A stretch of DNA of 64,000 nucleotides from assembly GCF_963678635.1 (NCBI RefSeq), contig NC_087063.1, positions 83,683,574 through 83,747,573 on the forward strand, in the 5' to 3' direction. The notes under the pieces were generated by a model that was given only the letters and a program-made list of their open reading frames with translations, was not told where the DNA came from and did not search any database. Positions 42,009 through 53,868 of this stretch are shown here, in pieces; the stretch's first letter is position 1; each line of letters starts with the position of its first letter. A program made the translations under genes and the position numbers. This stretch comes from Symsagittifera roscoffensis (lineage: Eukaryota > Xenacoelomorpha > Acoela > Convolutidae).

Positions 42009-44363
42009 TCATCGCTGCCAAATTGCGTTTGCGTACGAATGCGCACGGGCATAGCGCTTAGAGTGAGAATAGTTTTCACTCGACCTTAGAGACGGAAACG
42101 TTAGACTGTGCTGACTTAAGAGGAAATGATTCGGCGTCAAAGCTTCAAGACTATCGGGGTCGTCAGAAACGGGAGTGAGTGGACGGGCGTTTAGTGAACC
42201 TTCAACTAGGCACATGGTTGTGTTCAAAATCTCGTCAGTCAACTTTCTTGACCCTAAGATTGCATAAAACAAACGCTTACAACTGCGCACCATTCGCTCC
42301 CATGCTCCACCTTGATGTGGTGCACTTGACGGATTATACTTCCACTTAATGCCTTTGTGTACGAGCGACAGTGGAGCTTCTGCGTTCCAATTTTTGATGC
42401 ACAGAAGAAGCTCTTTTTCGGCTCCTACAAAGTTTGTTCCGTTGTCCGACCAAATTATTGAGGGTGTTCCTCGCCTAGAAATAAAGCGCTCGATAGCCAT
42501 CACACATGAACTTGTGTCCATGGATGGAACCAACTCAATGTGAATTGCGCGAGTCGTTAAGCAAGTAAATAGAAAACCCCAGCGTTTCTCGGAAGATCGA
42601 CGAATGGTTACATGAAATGGTCCAAAATAATCGACGCCGCAGTTCGAGAACGGTGGCTGGCGGTAACCTAGACGCTCCGCGGGAAGGTCAGACATCATTG
42701 GAGTAACGGTTTTCGCTTTTCGCTTTCTACAGCACACGCAATGTGTTTCAATAGCTCTTAGTGCAGATCTTAAGCGTAGTACAACAAATTGCTGATGAAT
42801 GACGGAACGAAGGTAGTCGACTGACTGATGTTCATGCTTAATGTGATAAAAACGTAGAAACAATCGGATTAGGCGATGGCGGCTATCCAAAATTATTGGA
42901 TGGCGAGTTTTGAATGCGGTTGCAGAGAGACGTTGGATACGGCCGGTAGATCTAATTGAACCGTTCGGCCCGATAAAAGGCGAATACGATGATATACGGC
43001 TCGACGTTTTCACAATTTTTCCAGCTGCTAATTGTTTACTTTCAGCTGGGAATGACTCTAACTGCGAAAGTTGCAAAAGTTTTTCCTCTGAAATAACAAG
43101 TTCTGCTGGATCAATTACGGCCTTATCTGGTGATCTGAAATGTCTATGCTTAGGTGAGAGTCTCAACATATATGCGACCAGTCGCTTTATCTTGGAGAAG
43201 GAGCTATACTCTTCCCAAGGGAAGGAAAAGTCAGTCGAAACTGCAGTGCACAGAAAATTGGAAGAGACCTCTAAACCCTCGTTTAGTTCGTAGACCGGAC
43301 CATCCAGGCGAATTTTGTCAGTAACTTCCCTATTTGGATTGAAAGGCCAATCAGAAGTTTTCAAAAAGGAAGGGCCGTTTACCCAACTGCTTTGCTTGAG
43401 GGAGTCAGCAGTAATACCTCTAGTTCCGGTGTCAGCGGGGTTGTCTCCACTCAAAACATGGAACCATTGGTCAATTGATGTTGACTCCGGAATCTCGGCT
43501 ACTCGATTGGCTACAAACACGGGCTGTTTGCTTGTCGAGTTCAACCATTGAAGGACTGTTGTGCTGTCAGTCCGCATGAACACTTTAGAAATACTCAGTG
43601 TCAGAGCTTTCTCGATATCATCCTTCAGGCGACTGGCAAGAAGCGCAGCCTGAAGTTCCAACTTCGGAATTGAAAGCATCTTCATCGGGGCTACTCTTGC
43701 TTTACCGAAAACAAACGCTAGTTGACATTTGGAACAGGCGTTTTTCTGAGCTCGAAGGAATGCTACAGAACAGAAAACGTCCCATGAGCTATCACCGAAC
43801 ATGTGCAGCTCAACCTCATCTACTGAGAAGTCAAAATAGCAACGAGGTATTTTGAGTTGCCCTAAAACTGGCAAGCCAGAGTGCCATTCAGTGAATCTGC
43901 GGCACAACTCAATTGGCAGTGGGTCGTCCCACTGTTGGCCACTCAATCTCCAGATATCTTTCAGTAACAAACGTGCGCGTACGGTATATGGGGCGACAAG
44001 ACCTATGGGGTCGAACACGGAGGACACAAAACTAAGGACCGATCGCTGCGTAACAGAGTCTTTGAGTTCGCGGTTGACTCCTCTGCTCACAACCAACGTA
44101 TCGGTGACGTGGTCCCATTTGAGACCGAGAACATGCGATGCGGTTTCCGGATTAATCGCAGCGGTAATAATTTCCTTACTGTTGTTAGCGCTGGTCTTAG
44201 GGGGATTTAGTTTCGAAGACAAACTGGGAACGTTGCTAATAAATTTTGTAAGATTAAACCCACCCAACTTAAGCAGTTCAACTAAACTGCGATTTAACCT
44301 TAAAGCAGTTTCTGCGTTTTTCACAGACCCAAGGTAGTCATCCATGTAAAAGTTGTTAAGCAC
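42009..44363 (-). pseudogene. BEL/Pao Pol: RT end, A17/RNase H, integrase
   Basis: 784 uninterrupted codons. The RT catalytic YMDD (in NNFYMDDYLGS) comes first, then SSVFDPIGLVAPY and NPADTGTRGI (A17/RNase H stretch). The integrase follows with an HHCC finger (HIKHEH...CVCC), DYFGPF, WSDNGTNF and GGAWERM, the complete DDE set. The frame is joined upstream by 18 in-frame bases to the RT N-part across a TAA (44382-44384) and downstream across a TGA (42009-42011). Single stop mutations, so a recent inactivation compared with the plus-strand BEL copy. Confidence 0.88.
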
Positions 44364-44381
44364 GGCGCAAGCGGCATCGGG

Positions 44382-44892
44382 TTAACGTTCTTGGTTATCG
44401 ACGGCTGTTCGGCGAAGAGCATAGTTAGCACATGTCGGAGAATCTTTCGCTCTAAATATATGCCTTGTATATTGAAATACACTCACATCTGATGTGGGGT
44501 CCTCCCGCCACAAAAAACGCAAGGAACGTTGATCGCTTTCTAGTAAGCCGACCTGCATAAACATGCCTTCGATATCTGCGGAAATTGCGTATTTGTGCTC
44601 TCGGAAGCGCATTAAAACGAATAAAAGGTTCTGAAGCAGATCGGGGCCGACTAGAAGGGAGTTATTCAGTGAATTGCCGTGAAACCTAGAAGCACCGTTT
44701 TAAAACGCTCGGATTTAAAACTGGGTGGTGCGGTACGTACCATTCTCGGTCTGAACGGTTTTTTGAGTCGTGAGGGCTAACCGGGACCACGTAACCCTTC
44801 TCGACATCACTTCGGATATCTGATGCGTATTGAGTTTTCAGGTTTAAATCTTTCTCTAGACGCTTTTTAAGAGACTTAAGCTGGACTAACAA
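44382..44892 (-). pseudogene. BEL/Pao RT N-terminal part, broken
   Basis: Two frames: 44892-44686 (LKSLKKRLEKD ... GYVVPV) and 44612-44382 (MRFREHKYAISADIEGMF). Between them, near 44700, about a dozen residues present in the plus-strand copy (GKVRRVLNWA) are shortened and the frame shifts. One-base shift also against the upstream gag-protease ORF at 44886-44892. Confidence 0.8.
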
Positions 44893-46637
44893 GCGTAAAA
44901 GTTATCGGGAAGATAAATATTGTCAGCAGCCCAGAGCATTCCGACAATATAACGACTGCCATCATGAATCGTGGTAGAGTCAAGAATTTTTTGTGCACGT
45001 TTATCAGCTGAGGAACGGGGATCAGCTTGTTTAAACGTGCCATACGACTCTAGCTCGTACCATTTCTTCACTTGGTCAGCAAGTGCTACGTCTTCAACAT
45101 TGCACTTGAAAGTGGTGGCTCGAACACCAATTGGTGATGGAAGTGGGCCACTGAGAACCCAGCCAATGGGCATACGGACAGCGACAGGAGTGTTTTGATT
45201 TCGTCCTTGGCAGTATTCGAGAGGCTTGATTGCATGAAAGACATCCTGCCCTAATATCATCTCAACGTCGGAATAGTTGTAGACAATAGGTTTAATTGGC
45301 TGTAGATGTGGAAACCTGTCTTGGAGATTGGTAGCGTCAATCGTTTTGGAACCAACGCTCAAACTTTCTTTCACAAACGGCGTAACCCTAAACGAGTATT
45401 CATGGTGGTCGAATTTGGCAAAAACATTCACTTCGACTTGTTGCGTGGGAACGGATTCCGTCGAATTGAAGCCGTTTACCAGAATATCTAGCTGTTGGCC
45501 AGTTAAATTTAAAAGCTGTGCTAGGCCCGCCGAGACCCATGAGTGGGTACAACAGGAATCGCACATTACAAGAGCAGTGGTCACCTCTGTGTGTGAACTT
45601 ATTTCCAATTGAAGCACAGGAAGGAGTCCCGTTAGTTTCTTGTAAGACGACGAACCGGCTACGTTCGATGACGAAGTTTGCGGCTTATTCCGGTTCGGCG
45701 GGGCGGTACTGTTTGAATTCGAATGGCTTGTATTATTGCTATTATTTAACTCTTTGTTTGCAGACCTTAAGCTGAAAACTTTCTCAGCACCATGTAACAA
45801 GACATTATGGGTGCTTTCACAACCAGGCTTAGTGCATTTGCGGGCTTTATGGCATTTTCGGAACATGTGGTCAGGTTGAAAGCAAGCAAAACACAACCTA
45901 TTTTGTGCGGAGAATTGAGCTCGTTGAGTTGGGGTCTTTTCCTTAAACACAGAACAACTCCAGAGTGGGTGTTTACCATTGCACTGGAGGCACGGAGCAT
46001 AAATTGGTTTTTCAACTTTTGAAGCAGCGGCAAAAACTTTTGTAGATGGTTTATGGAAACCAGTCTTTGGAGTCTCCTCAGGTCGTGACTTATTCTGGTT
46101 CACACGCATAAGTTCATGTGCCTCAGCCTTGTCGCGGAGCCAATCATTAAAGTCTAAAACGGTTGGCTGTCTCCAACATTTCTTTACAGAGTGGAGAGAC
46201 CATGATTCTTTCATATTTGGAGGCAATTTTGAAATAACTTGATTCAAAACGGATGTACTCTTCATTTCATACTCATATCCTAACGATTTTAAAACTGCGA
46301 CAAGACTGGATATACAGGAAGCGAAACTGATAATGCTTTCTGAATTGTGCATTTTGAGAGGTGGAAAATTCGAAAGTTTTTCAAGATGAGCTGCCACAAT
46401 CGTCTGTGGTTGTCCAAATTTCCTCTCTAGAGTTTTCAAAGCGTCCTTGTAGAATACTCCACTGTAAGCGAACTCGGCAATTGCATTCTTCGCTTTGCCT
46501 GAAACGAGAGTTTTGAGATATGTCAATTTGATATCATCACTTAAAACTTTTGCATCGATTGCACTTTTGAACTGACCAAACCATTCAGGCCACTGCAACG
46601 GATTTCCGTCGAAAGAAGACAATTTCCATTCAGGCAA
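44886..46637 (-). pseudogene. BEL/Pao Gag-protease ORF
   Basis: 583 open codons. DUF1759 capsid (WFGQFKSAID, KLTYLKTLVSGKAK), two zinc knuckles CLQCNGKHPLWSC and CFACFQPDHMFRKC plus a third Cys/His cluster (CTKPGC...H). Next is the aspartic protease with the BEL-typical CDSCCTHSW active site (Asp-Ser), and ILGQDVFHAI. The upstream Gag start is one base out of frame (near 46640). Confidence 0.88.
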
Positions 46638-47098
46638 GGACCTTTCTGGCTCAGTGTCAAGATTTCAGCTAGATCTTGATTTGTGATTGGTTTACTGCTC
46701 GAGGACGTAAATGGGCCATATTGTTTGTTCTCATTTGTATAAGGCACCATCAGCGATTTTGAATAGATTGCGGCGTCTAAAGTTTTAGGATCACCGACAT
46801 AAAAAGTTGTTCCTCCGCTAGAGAACGGTTGAACATTCGATGGCTGTGTGACATAATATGAGTTAGGGGAGAAGGTGACTGTTGTATCAAAACAATTATA
46901 CAGCCTAGTATCAAAACAATTATAGCCCCCCAGCCTAGTATCAAAACAATTATAGCCCCCCAAACATTTCCCATTATAGACCCCCCAATCATTCCTTTTA
47001 TAGCCCCCCCCCCAAAGGTTTCTAATTAAACTAATAGCCAGATCAAATAATTTTTGATTACACATTTGCATCACTAATATGTTTGTGGAATTGACCAA
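46541..47098 (-). pseudogene. BEL/Pao Gag N-terminal segment with tandem repeat
   Basis: The frame feeds into DUF1759 from the 5' side (SSGGTTFYVG, LAEILTLS), aligning with 21400-21640 of the plus copy. Its first part is translated repeat (GGYNCFDTRL twice) and probably not original coding sequence. No coiled-coil region or LTR was found upstream, so the 5' end of the element is missing or too decayed. Confidence 0.6.
46884..46990 (-). repeat. Short tandem repeat inside the BEL 5' region
   Basis: Three copies of a 24-30 bp unit containing CCTAGTATCAAAACAATTAT followed by C-runs, then a C-rich tail with similar pieces to about 47010. Confidence 0.7.
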
Positions 47099-47315
47099 TA
47101 TTTCTCATTATTTTTTGTACACTTCCAATTTTTTGTTATTGCAATATTTGCCAAACAAGAATTTCGCTAGGTATGAATCAATCATACTTCTTTCTGTTCC
47201 GTACATTTTTTGTTTTTTGCCTTTGCGTCTCGCCAAAGACTTTCAATTGTTTGGGTATGAGCCCCAGTTATCGGATCCACAAAATTGTAAGTATGATTTA
47301 CCGTTCGGAACGTTC

Positions 47316-47336
47316 GGGGGGGGGGGGGGGGGGGGG
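47316..47336 (+). repeat. 21-base G homopolymer
   Basis: Uninterrupted G-run, one of several here (29238-29255, 49347-49363, 49791-49803), most of them next to MITE ends. Assembly length is uncertain at such runs. Confidence 0.8.
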
Positions 47337-47411
47337 TTATGGTTATATTGGGAAAGGCTGGGAGGGCAATAATGGGAGAGACCCCAAAATTTGCCTATAA
47401 GTTGCAATTTG

Positions 47412-47638
47412 GGCTCTTTTTCCTCCCTCTTCCCTCACATAAGCATCGATTTTATGGTGTAACGAGTGGTTTTACAAGGTTAATTATGAAGACTAAATAT
47501 GTTTTTCATAGCCTTAGTCCGTTTGCAAAATTATTTCCTTAGTCCGTTTGCAAAATTTCATAACAATCCGAAAATTTGAACAGAAAAATTACTCTGAAAA
47601 ATTTGCAGGTGGTGGGGGGGGGGCAAGAAAATAGAGCC
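47412..47638 (-). mobile_element. hAT-type MITE, family A
   Basis: 227 bp, flanked by GCAATTTG (47404-47411) and CCAATTTG (47639-47646). Contains a small internal duplication of CCTTAGTCCGTTTGCAAAAT. Same orientation as the copy at 30117. Confidence 0.82.
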
Positions 47639-47690
47639 CCAATTTGTTCTGCCTGTTTCGAATGTTTCTAAACAATTTTGGACTGTGTTC

Positions 47691-47898
47691 AGCTCTCTTT
47701 CCTTTTCCCGCACCTGGAAAATTTTACCTCCACCGTAAAAATGTTGTTCACATTGTTGACATAGGGACTAATTAGGTCATGACAAACATATTTGGTCGTC
47801 ATAATTAACCTTGTGAAACTACTCGATAGACCATAAAAATGATGCTGTGTGAAGTGGAAAGGAGGGGGGGGGGGGGGAGGGGTGGAGGAAAAAGAGCC
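47691..47898 (+). mobile_element. Family A MITE, target repeats lost
   Basis: Left end AGCTCTCTTTCC and right end GGAAAAAGAGCC with the family A interior ('GGTCATGACAAACATATTTGG'-like middle). The 8-bp flanks do not match, so one end may be damaged. Confidence 0.6.
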
Positions 47899-48269
47899 CT
47901 CTTCTGGAAAGAAATGTTTAACCCCAATAACACAAATGTCTTTATTGATATGATTTAGCTCACGACACATTTGAAGTTCACACGTGCGTTTTTATTTTTA
48001 AAGCGCTTACACACAACGTATGTGTTTTCACGTCACTTTATACATATGCTGTTTTTGCAAAAATATATATTTGAGCCACATATAAACTGATCACCTGTAT
48101 GTTTTTTGTTCTACGTGGTTAGTTTTGTGCATCTTGTGTGTATCTTTAGTGTTTAATCCAAAATATTAACCTTCATTTGTGAAAAATGACGTTAACTTTT
48201 TCTGGTTGTTTTTCAATTGAGTTTTCTTGTTTATTAATTGACTTTTAACGTTGATTCGATTATCTTGAA

Positions 48270-48406
48270 ATGGGGGCAGTTTTGAGTGTTCCTGGCGTCG
48301 AGAGTTTGGGGTGTCATACATTTAAACACAGGGTCAGTGGGAGAGAAACAGTTGCCGAGTGTGTGTCGGTCGATTTCAGAAGAGTGCTGCGTTCATCCAA
48401 ATTCAG
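48270..48406 (+). CDS. GNAT-PARP gene, coding exon 1
   Basis: ATG 48270 opens 45 codons plus two bases, ending TTCAG|GTAGTT. The phase (2) fits the next exon, whose first base completes an Arg codon. The peptide MGAVLSVPGVESLGCHTF... has no recognised motif. The start is the first ATG in the frame (upstream TTGAAATGG context). It is the least certain exon of the model and rests on the splice sites and phase. Confidence 0.6.
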
Positions 48407-49296
48407 GTAGTTTTCGTTCTTTTTTCCATGTCTACTACTAGGTTTTATGAATGTCTATAAATAGATCACAAACCCCTTTCAAAAATGGATGAGCCTTAAT
48501 GCGAAAGGGTTCAAAATCGTAACTCGTAAAGAATAACAAAAAGCGCACTTTTTTTGGTTTTTCTTTATTGAGAACCATAGTGGTGTAAAGAAATGTTTGA
48601 AGATATCCTATTTACATTAAAAAACTTTTAAGCTTTGATAAAATTAATGCTTGCCTAAAGAGAAAACAGAAATTTTAAAGTTGCATACAATTATTTCACC
48701 GAAAAAAAATCATACTTTTCTGTAACAGTTATATTGGTTTTATTTAGATTAGCGGCGTGAGCAGAAATTTTTCTAGAGTTGGTTTTTTTGGGTGGAAGAG
48801 TTTCATTTTCAGGGCTCTCCAAAAATACTATTAGGACACTGTTTTTGAAACAATAAGCAAAAAAATGACGTTTTGGAGCACTTATAAAAATTATTTGACC
48901 ACAAAAATTGCGCTTTATTTCGGCGCGGGCTCGACCCCTCAAATTTAGTTATATTTAGAAATTTTTTAATGTTGGCCAGCCAAAAATGGATCTCCAAAAA
49001 TTATATCAAAGGGAGGAAGGACCCTTTGAAAAAATTTGGCAACCAGACTTGATATCTGTTCCAGGTTGTCTAGTCGCATTGGTTGGTTTAGCGCTAATCA
49101 CACGTAAAACAACTATAAAAATAGAAAATTTGACAGGTGAGGGGAAAGTGGAAAGAGCCCCCCCCCCGCGACTCGCTACTGATTGAGAACTATCCTGACA
49201 TCTTATGATTCTCGGTTTTAAATATTTGGCATGGGAGGGATCAGCTTTGACAACATTTTTCTTCTCATTGATCAGTAAAAACAAGAAAAAAAAAGT

Positions 49297-49377
49297 GGCT
49301 CTTTTTCCTTCCCCCCCCCCACCTGCAAAATTTTACATGTAAATTTGGGGGGGGGGGGGGGGGAAGGAAAAAGAGCC
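49297..49377 (+). mobile_element. 81-bp palindromic MITE, family A
   Basis: Consists of little more than two inverted ends (GGCTCTTTTTCCTTCC... / ...GGAAGGAAAAAGAGCC) with an ACATGT centre. Perfect 8-bp target repeats AAAAAAGT (49289-49296, 49378-49385). Internal sequence of the 200-bp copies is lost. Confidence 0.85.
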
Positions 49378-49404
49378 AAAAAAGTCCATATATGTACTTT
49401 ACAG

Positions 49405-49557
49405 ACCAGCAGAGGGTGCATCTGGAGCAGTTGGGAGCAAGAGTAGCGTGTCAGAATGGAGGGACACTCTACACGCTCTGGTCGCACTGTACAACACATG
49501 TCTGCCCAACATCACCCCAGAACTACTCTACTCCACTGTCTGTTCCAAGGGAGCCAG
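49405..49557 (+). CDS. GNAT-PARP gene, coding exon 2
   Basis: 153 bases between acceptor actttacag (49404) and donor GCCAG|GTGAAC. In the only open frame it reads SEWRDTLHALVALYNTC and LPNITPELLYSTV, an amphipathic helical segment. Phase 2 on both sides: 1 + 150 + 2 bases. Its upstream intron carries an 81-bp MITE that ends only 27 bases before the exon. Confidence 0.7.
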
Positions 49558-49590
49558 GTGAACAAAACTATACTGTTCCTGCTCCTTTCC

Positions 49591-51383
49591 AGGGCTCTTT
49601 TCCAGTTCCCCCTTTCAAAATCATTTTTGAAAAGCTTATTTAAGGTTGTCAGAATGCAATGAAACTTGGCATGGTGAAGAAACTAAAAACTTTGAACAGA
49701 TTTGATCTGTTTTCTTGACAACGTAACATCACGCATTTAGCCGTAATAACACATAAAATAGAAAAAATCGATATTCGATATTGGCTAAGGGGGGGGGGGG
49801 GGGCGGGGGGTGTAAAATAGCCTCGAGTTTCCTATATTGCAATACTGACTTTTCTACTATTCCTTCTCTCTCTTCCCCTCCAACAAATAAACACCATTTT
49901 TTGGGTGCTAGTTTTGATATAACGAGGTTACATACATAGACTATGCGAGATCGTAATAAACTCACATGTCAATTTTGAGACAATGGGAACAGATATTGCA
50001 CAGACTTTGAACAGATATTTGTAATACCAAACCGCAGCTTCAGAAAATCTAATTTGAAGTCCAATAAGAAAAGAAAAAATTTGGGCAAATGTCCAACCCA
50101 ACGAAATCAGACTGAATTTCGTTGTTTTTCGTGGGCTCTTTTTCCTTCCCCCGCCAACTTTCTCTTAACTTTTGTTCACATTGTTCACAAGTAATTTTTA
50201 TTCACATTGTTCGATTCTTAGAAAAATTGGCGGATTTTTTCCTTTTCCCCAACCTGCAAAACTTTACTGGTAAACTTACTGTTCATATTGTCCGATTAAT
50301 ACAGAAATTGGCATGCTGACAAATTAGGCCATAAAACCATTTGGCTACTTAAGGTTGTAAAACCACTCGTTGCACCATAAAATTGACGCTTATGTGAGTT
50401 AATTTTTAATTAATTTTCTCAATTTAAGATCGAAATGATTAAGTTCTTGTTTTCAAATATATCGCTGGCAGGTGTAGTGGGCATAAAAATTAAGTTTCTA
50501 CAGTTTCCCTCACCTAGTTATAGATAAAAACATCTTTTTTACGGTGTATCCATTAATTTGAGTTGCATGCAAATTGCATAAGATGTGGCAAATAGACTAA
50601 ATGTCAATTTCCAGTACCATTGGATAAAGCGAAAAAACGCGAAAAATCATAAAAACTCATTTTAAAAAAGTTGAAGGAAAAAATGCAGAAAATGGGTGCC
50701 CGTACTGACAAGAATTGGATTGAAATCGATTTTCTACAGATAATGTAGCAAAGTCCCTAAAACACCGATTTGAATCGAATTGAAATCAATTTAGTTCGAT
50801 ACAACAATGTAGTAAAAAATTTAATTTGAATCGAGTCTAAATTGATTTAAACCCATTTTTGTCAACTTAATTTACTTTCAATTTGATCCAATTTTTAGTA
50901 ACAACAAAATTGACTTAAATCGATTGAAATGTGTATACTTTCTATGGTTTTATTGCATATTTTTGTGCTCACGATCTGATTGATGTTGGTAAAGTTTTTA
51001 CTTGGCTTGTGTTTTTTGTTTTCAAATTAAGAATTTTTTCAAAAAGTATGAAAGTATGTTTTTTTTAGCAGAAATGGATTTGAAAAGGATTTTTTAGACT
51101 ATTAATTTCATTTTTTTCGACCCCAAAAAATGATATAAATGGATTTTTCATCGACCTTAAAAATCTATTTAATCAATTCTAAATCGATTTTTGTATCTAA
51201 ATGAGCTCTCGTAAATTGATTTCCTCACAGTGTATTGTCTGTATTTAAATAGATTGCAATCTCAAGTTTGTCAATGTGGGTGTTAAAAGTGGAAATAGAC
51301 ATATGAATGAATTAGACAAAAATTAACGAACCAGACAAATGAATGGAATCAACAATTTGCACTTGTTTTTATCTTTTTTCTAG
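49591..51383. other. Intron 2 of the GNAT-PARP gene, with MITE debris
   Basis: Holds a family B left end at 49591 (GGCTCTTTTCCAGTTCCCC) followed by a G-run, and degenerate family A pieces at 50135-50400. Repeated AATCGATTTAAATC-like short motifs occur at 50.7-51.2 kb. No exon recognised. Confidence 0.5.
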
Positions 51384-51882
51384 GACTCTGATGTTAGTGA
51401 TGTCGCCAGAAGAGGCACTTGAGGACGTCTGCTTCCGCTATGGAGCCCGCAGCCGCCTCGAACACATCACTCTGGGGGAGTCCAACACCGTGTGCAGCTC
51501 CTCGTCTGTCGCCAGTCCCTTCTCCACCGCTATGGGAGTCGACAGTGACTACTCTGTGGACTTGTCGAATGGTGCAAACATCGGAGGAGCTAAAGGTGAC
51601 ACAGGTTTGGAGGCCGGCTTTTCCAGTACTACCGCAGAAGGATCGAATCCCGGACCTGGAGATTCCAAAACTCGGATTCGGGAAAATGATATTGCAGAAG
51701 GAGACAGGGATCCACCGACAGTCGCTGGTAGTTCGAGGAGTAGTCAACATCCAGAGGCGATCCCAGATGGTGCAGACAGTCGAGGAAAAGATGAAAGTAC
51801 TGAGGTTCCAAAAGTGGATGGATGTGGCAGCGGATGGCACCAAGTAGAATACACGGAAGAGGAGGAAGAGGCAGCTCAGCAG
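51384..51882 (+). CDS. GNAT-PARP gene, coding exon 3
   Basis: Acceptor ttttttctag, donor CAG|GTATGT; one base plus 166 codons. MSPEEALEDVCFRYGARSR continues the folded N-terminal part. The remainder is Ser/Gly/Asp/Glu-rich and probably disordered, ending in an acidic EEEEEAAQQ run. A long open frame also exists on the opposite strand here; the splice sites and the phases support the plus strand. Confidence 0.78.
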
Positions 51883-52207
51883 GTATGTCACCTTAGTTTC
51901 TGGGATAAAACCAAGCAATTGAAGGAACATAATCATACTTAGAAGTAAAATTAGCAACAATTGCCAATCTTGAAAATAAAGCGTCGAAAAAATAGCTTTC
52001 CGACCGACTCGACCAAAACAAAATGTGCTCATTTGTGTTTTGGCGTTGTGTTTAACTAAAGGATAGTTTTCATCCACTGATTTGGGTTGAACACGAGAGG
52101 CTCGGTCGACACGTAAGTCGAAGACCTCAACCCGACGCCTTTTGAACTCATCGAACCATTTTTTGAGACAACTACAGCTTTTCTCTATAATTATGTAATT
52201 CATATAG

Positions 52208-53618
52208 GTGTGTCCAAACTGCAGAAAGAGCAAGTATTCCAATGTGTACAGCGACGAAGAGGAAAGTGAAGACAGCCAATCAGAGGGTGACACGACATCA
52301 GACGAGGACGAGGGCGACAGCAGTGACGACGAAGAACAATACATGGTTGGAGCGGACGAGTTCCTAGAACAAGTCCATAAGAGGAAAAAGTTACGCAACC
52401 ACAATGTAGATAAACGACTAGGATTAAACTTGGACCATATTGGAATTGAAAACCGGCTTTTTGCTTCCATCACTTTTGAAAAACGAATTCTAAACAGCGA
52501 ATCAATCTCGTATCTTACAGTGTTGAGTGTACGCAGACGTTGGCGGGGATTGAAACTCGGCCAATTTTTGGTCCAGCTTGTGATTAAGCTGGCAGGGAGT
52601 TTGGACCCTTTGATAGTTCTCGCAGACGATGATGCAATCGAGTTCTTCGAGAAGCAAGGCTTCCTTCATGATCCCATGATCTGCAGTAAATATGACGAAC
52701 TTAAAAACGAAGGCTCTTGGACCAACTGTACTGTCATGGTTAAATTACCCAAACTAATTCCAGAAGCCAAAGAACTGGAAGAAATGGATATTAAAGATAT
52801 AGAAAACGTGGTCGAGAAAAAAGTGGAAAAATGGCAGCGACATGCGTTGAGTCTTTATCAAGAGCAAGTGTCTTTAATCACTCAATTGAAAAAAGAAATC
52901 ATAGCTGGAAGAGAAAAAATGAAAGAACAGCAGAAAAAGATCAAGCTATTAACCGACGAACTAAATCAGCAATACACGAACGAAGTTAGAAATAATTCGG
53001 CCTCAAAACTAGACGAAGTCTCACGGAATGAAATAAGTTTGGTCGAGTCACAGATTGAAAAGTTGAACTTGGATTCAGTTTTAAAGGAAATGGAGCAAAA
53101 TGGAAACGAAAGAAGTTCTCAAATATCGAATCGAGGTGACTCCTCAAATGAATACATAGTCGTCACGCCTGTTTCCAGCCAAACTTCGGACAAAACCCGA
53201 ACAATTTCACCACCCGAAGTTTCAGTTAGAGACAAAAAATTTGCTTCTCTAGAAATCACAAATAAAACACAGGAAGAGAACCTCGAAAAAGTGATTAAAA
53301 TGTTTAATTTAAGTTTGAAAAACTCAAACATGCACCTTTTTAACCAAATCAAAGTCGTTCATGTTCATCGAGTTCTTAGCGAAGAGACGAGCCCAATTTA
53401 TTTTACATGTGATGATGACGAAGAATGGACTCCGATGTTTTATAGTGGCTCTATTTTGTCGGTGTCAGACATCAAAGGCATTCGGGACAGGGGGAAATTT
53501 TCGAACTTCAATTTCACTTATGGCGACTATGGAATCGGACTTTACTTTTCTCGTTTCGCCGAAGTGGCCGTGAAATTCTCCAAGCTGAACGCAATTGTAG
53601 TAGCTTCAGTGAAAACAG
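52208..53618 (+). CDS. GNAT-PARP gene, coding exon 4: acetyltransferase domain and start of PARP domain
   Basis: 470 codons plus one base after acceptor catatag. VCPNCRKSK begins the exon, then a strongly acidic tract. The GNAT fold follows at about protein residues 350-443: LTVLSVRRRWRGLKLGQFLV is the acetyl-CoA-binding motif (R-W-R-G-L-K-L-G) and ADDDAIEFFEKQGF the motif-B helix. A coiled coil lies at ~450-530. From ~638 the ADP-ribosyltransferase domain runs through MFYSGS (where PARPs usually have LFHG) to GIGLYFSRFAEVAVKFS (the GIYFA strand and helix). The catalytic His therefore looks replaced. The exon ends at ACAG|GCAAGG, a GC donor. Likely nuclear or cytosolic; role unknown. Confidence 0.85.
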
Positions 53619-53624
53619 GCAAGG

Positions 53625-53861
53625 GGCTCTTTTTTCTTAACCCAACTTGTGAATCTTTTTTTGTCTTAAATATTTGCCACGTTTTAAAAAAATATATTTA
53701 AAAAATCAGAAAAAAAAAATTTTTCTGGAAATTTGTTTTTTGTTTTTCAGTTTTGCTTACAAAATTATATAGGCGATCAAAACATTCTGTAAAACTTAGT
53801 TTTCTAACTATGTCTATTAAGAAAGGGATAGGGATAAAGAAAAAATATTGAAAAAAGAGCC
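53625..53861 (+). mobile_element. TIR-bounded insert filling the last intron of the GNAT-PARP gene
   Basis: GGCTCTTTTTTC at 53625 and GAAAAAAGAGCC ending 53861 are perfect 12-bp inverted repeats of the same type as the MITE ends elsewhere. The insert begins six bases after the 5' splice junction and ends seven before the 3' one. The 8-bp flanks agree at only four positions, so a target duplication is not shown. Confidence 0.6.
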
Positions 53862-53868
53862 AATTTAG

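Noticed and set aside
51394-52473. 359-codon open frame on the minus strand over the GNAT-PARP exons
   Set aside because: The plus strand has splice sites, matched phases and recognisable domains here. The minus frame crosses an intron and has no known motif; it is a shadow of biased codon use.
53619-53701. C-terminus of the GNAT-PARP protein by read-through after 53618
   Set aside because: The tail is encoded by the inserted TIR sequence and lacks the final PARP strands, which reappear in phase at 53869-54110.
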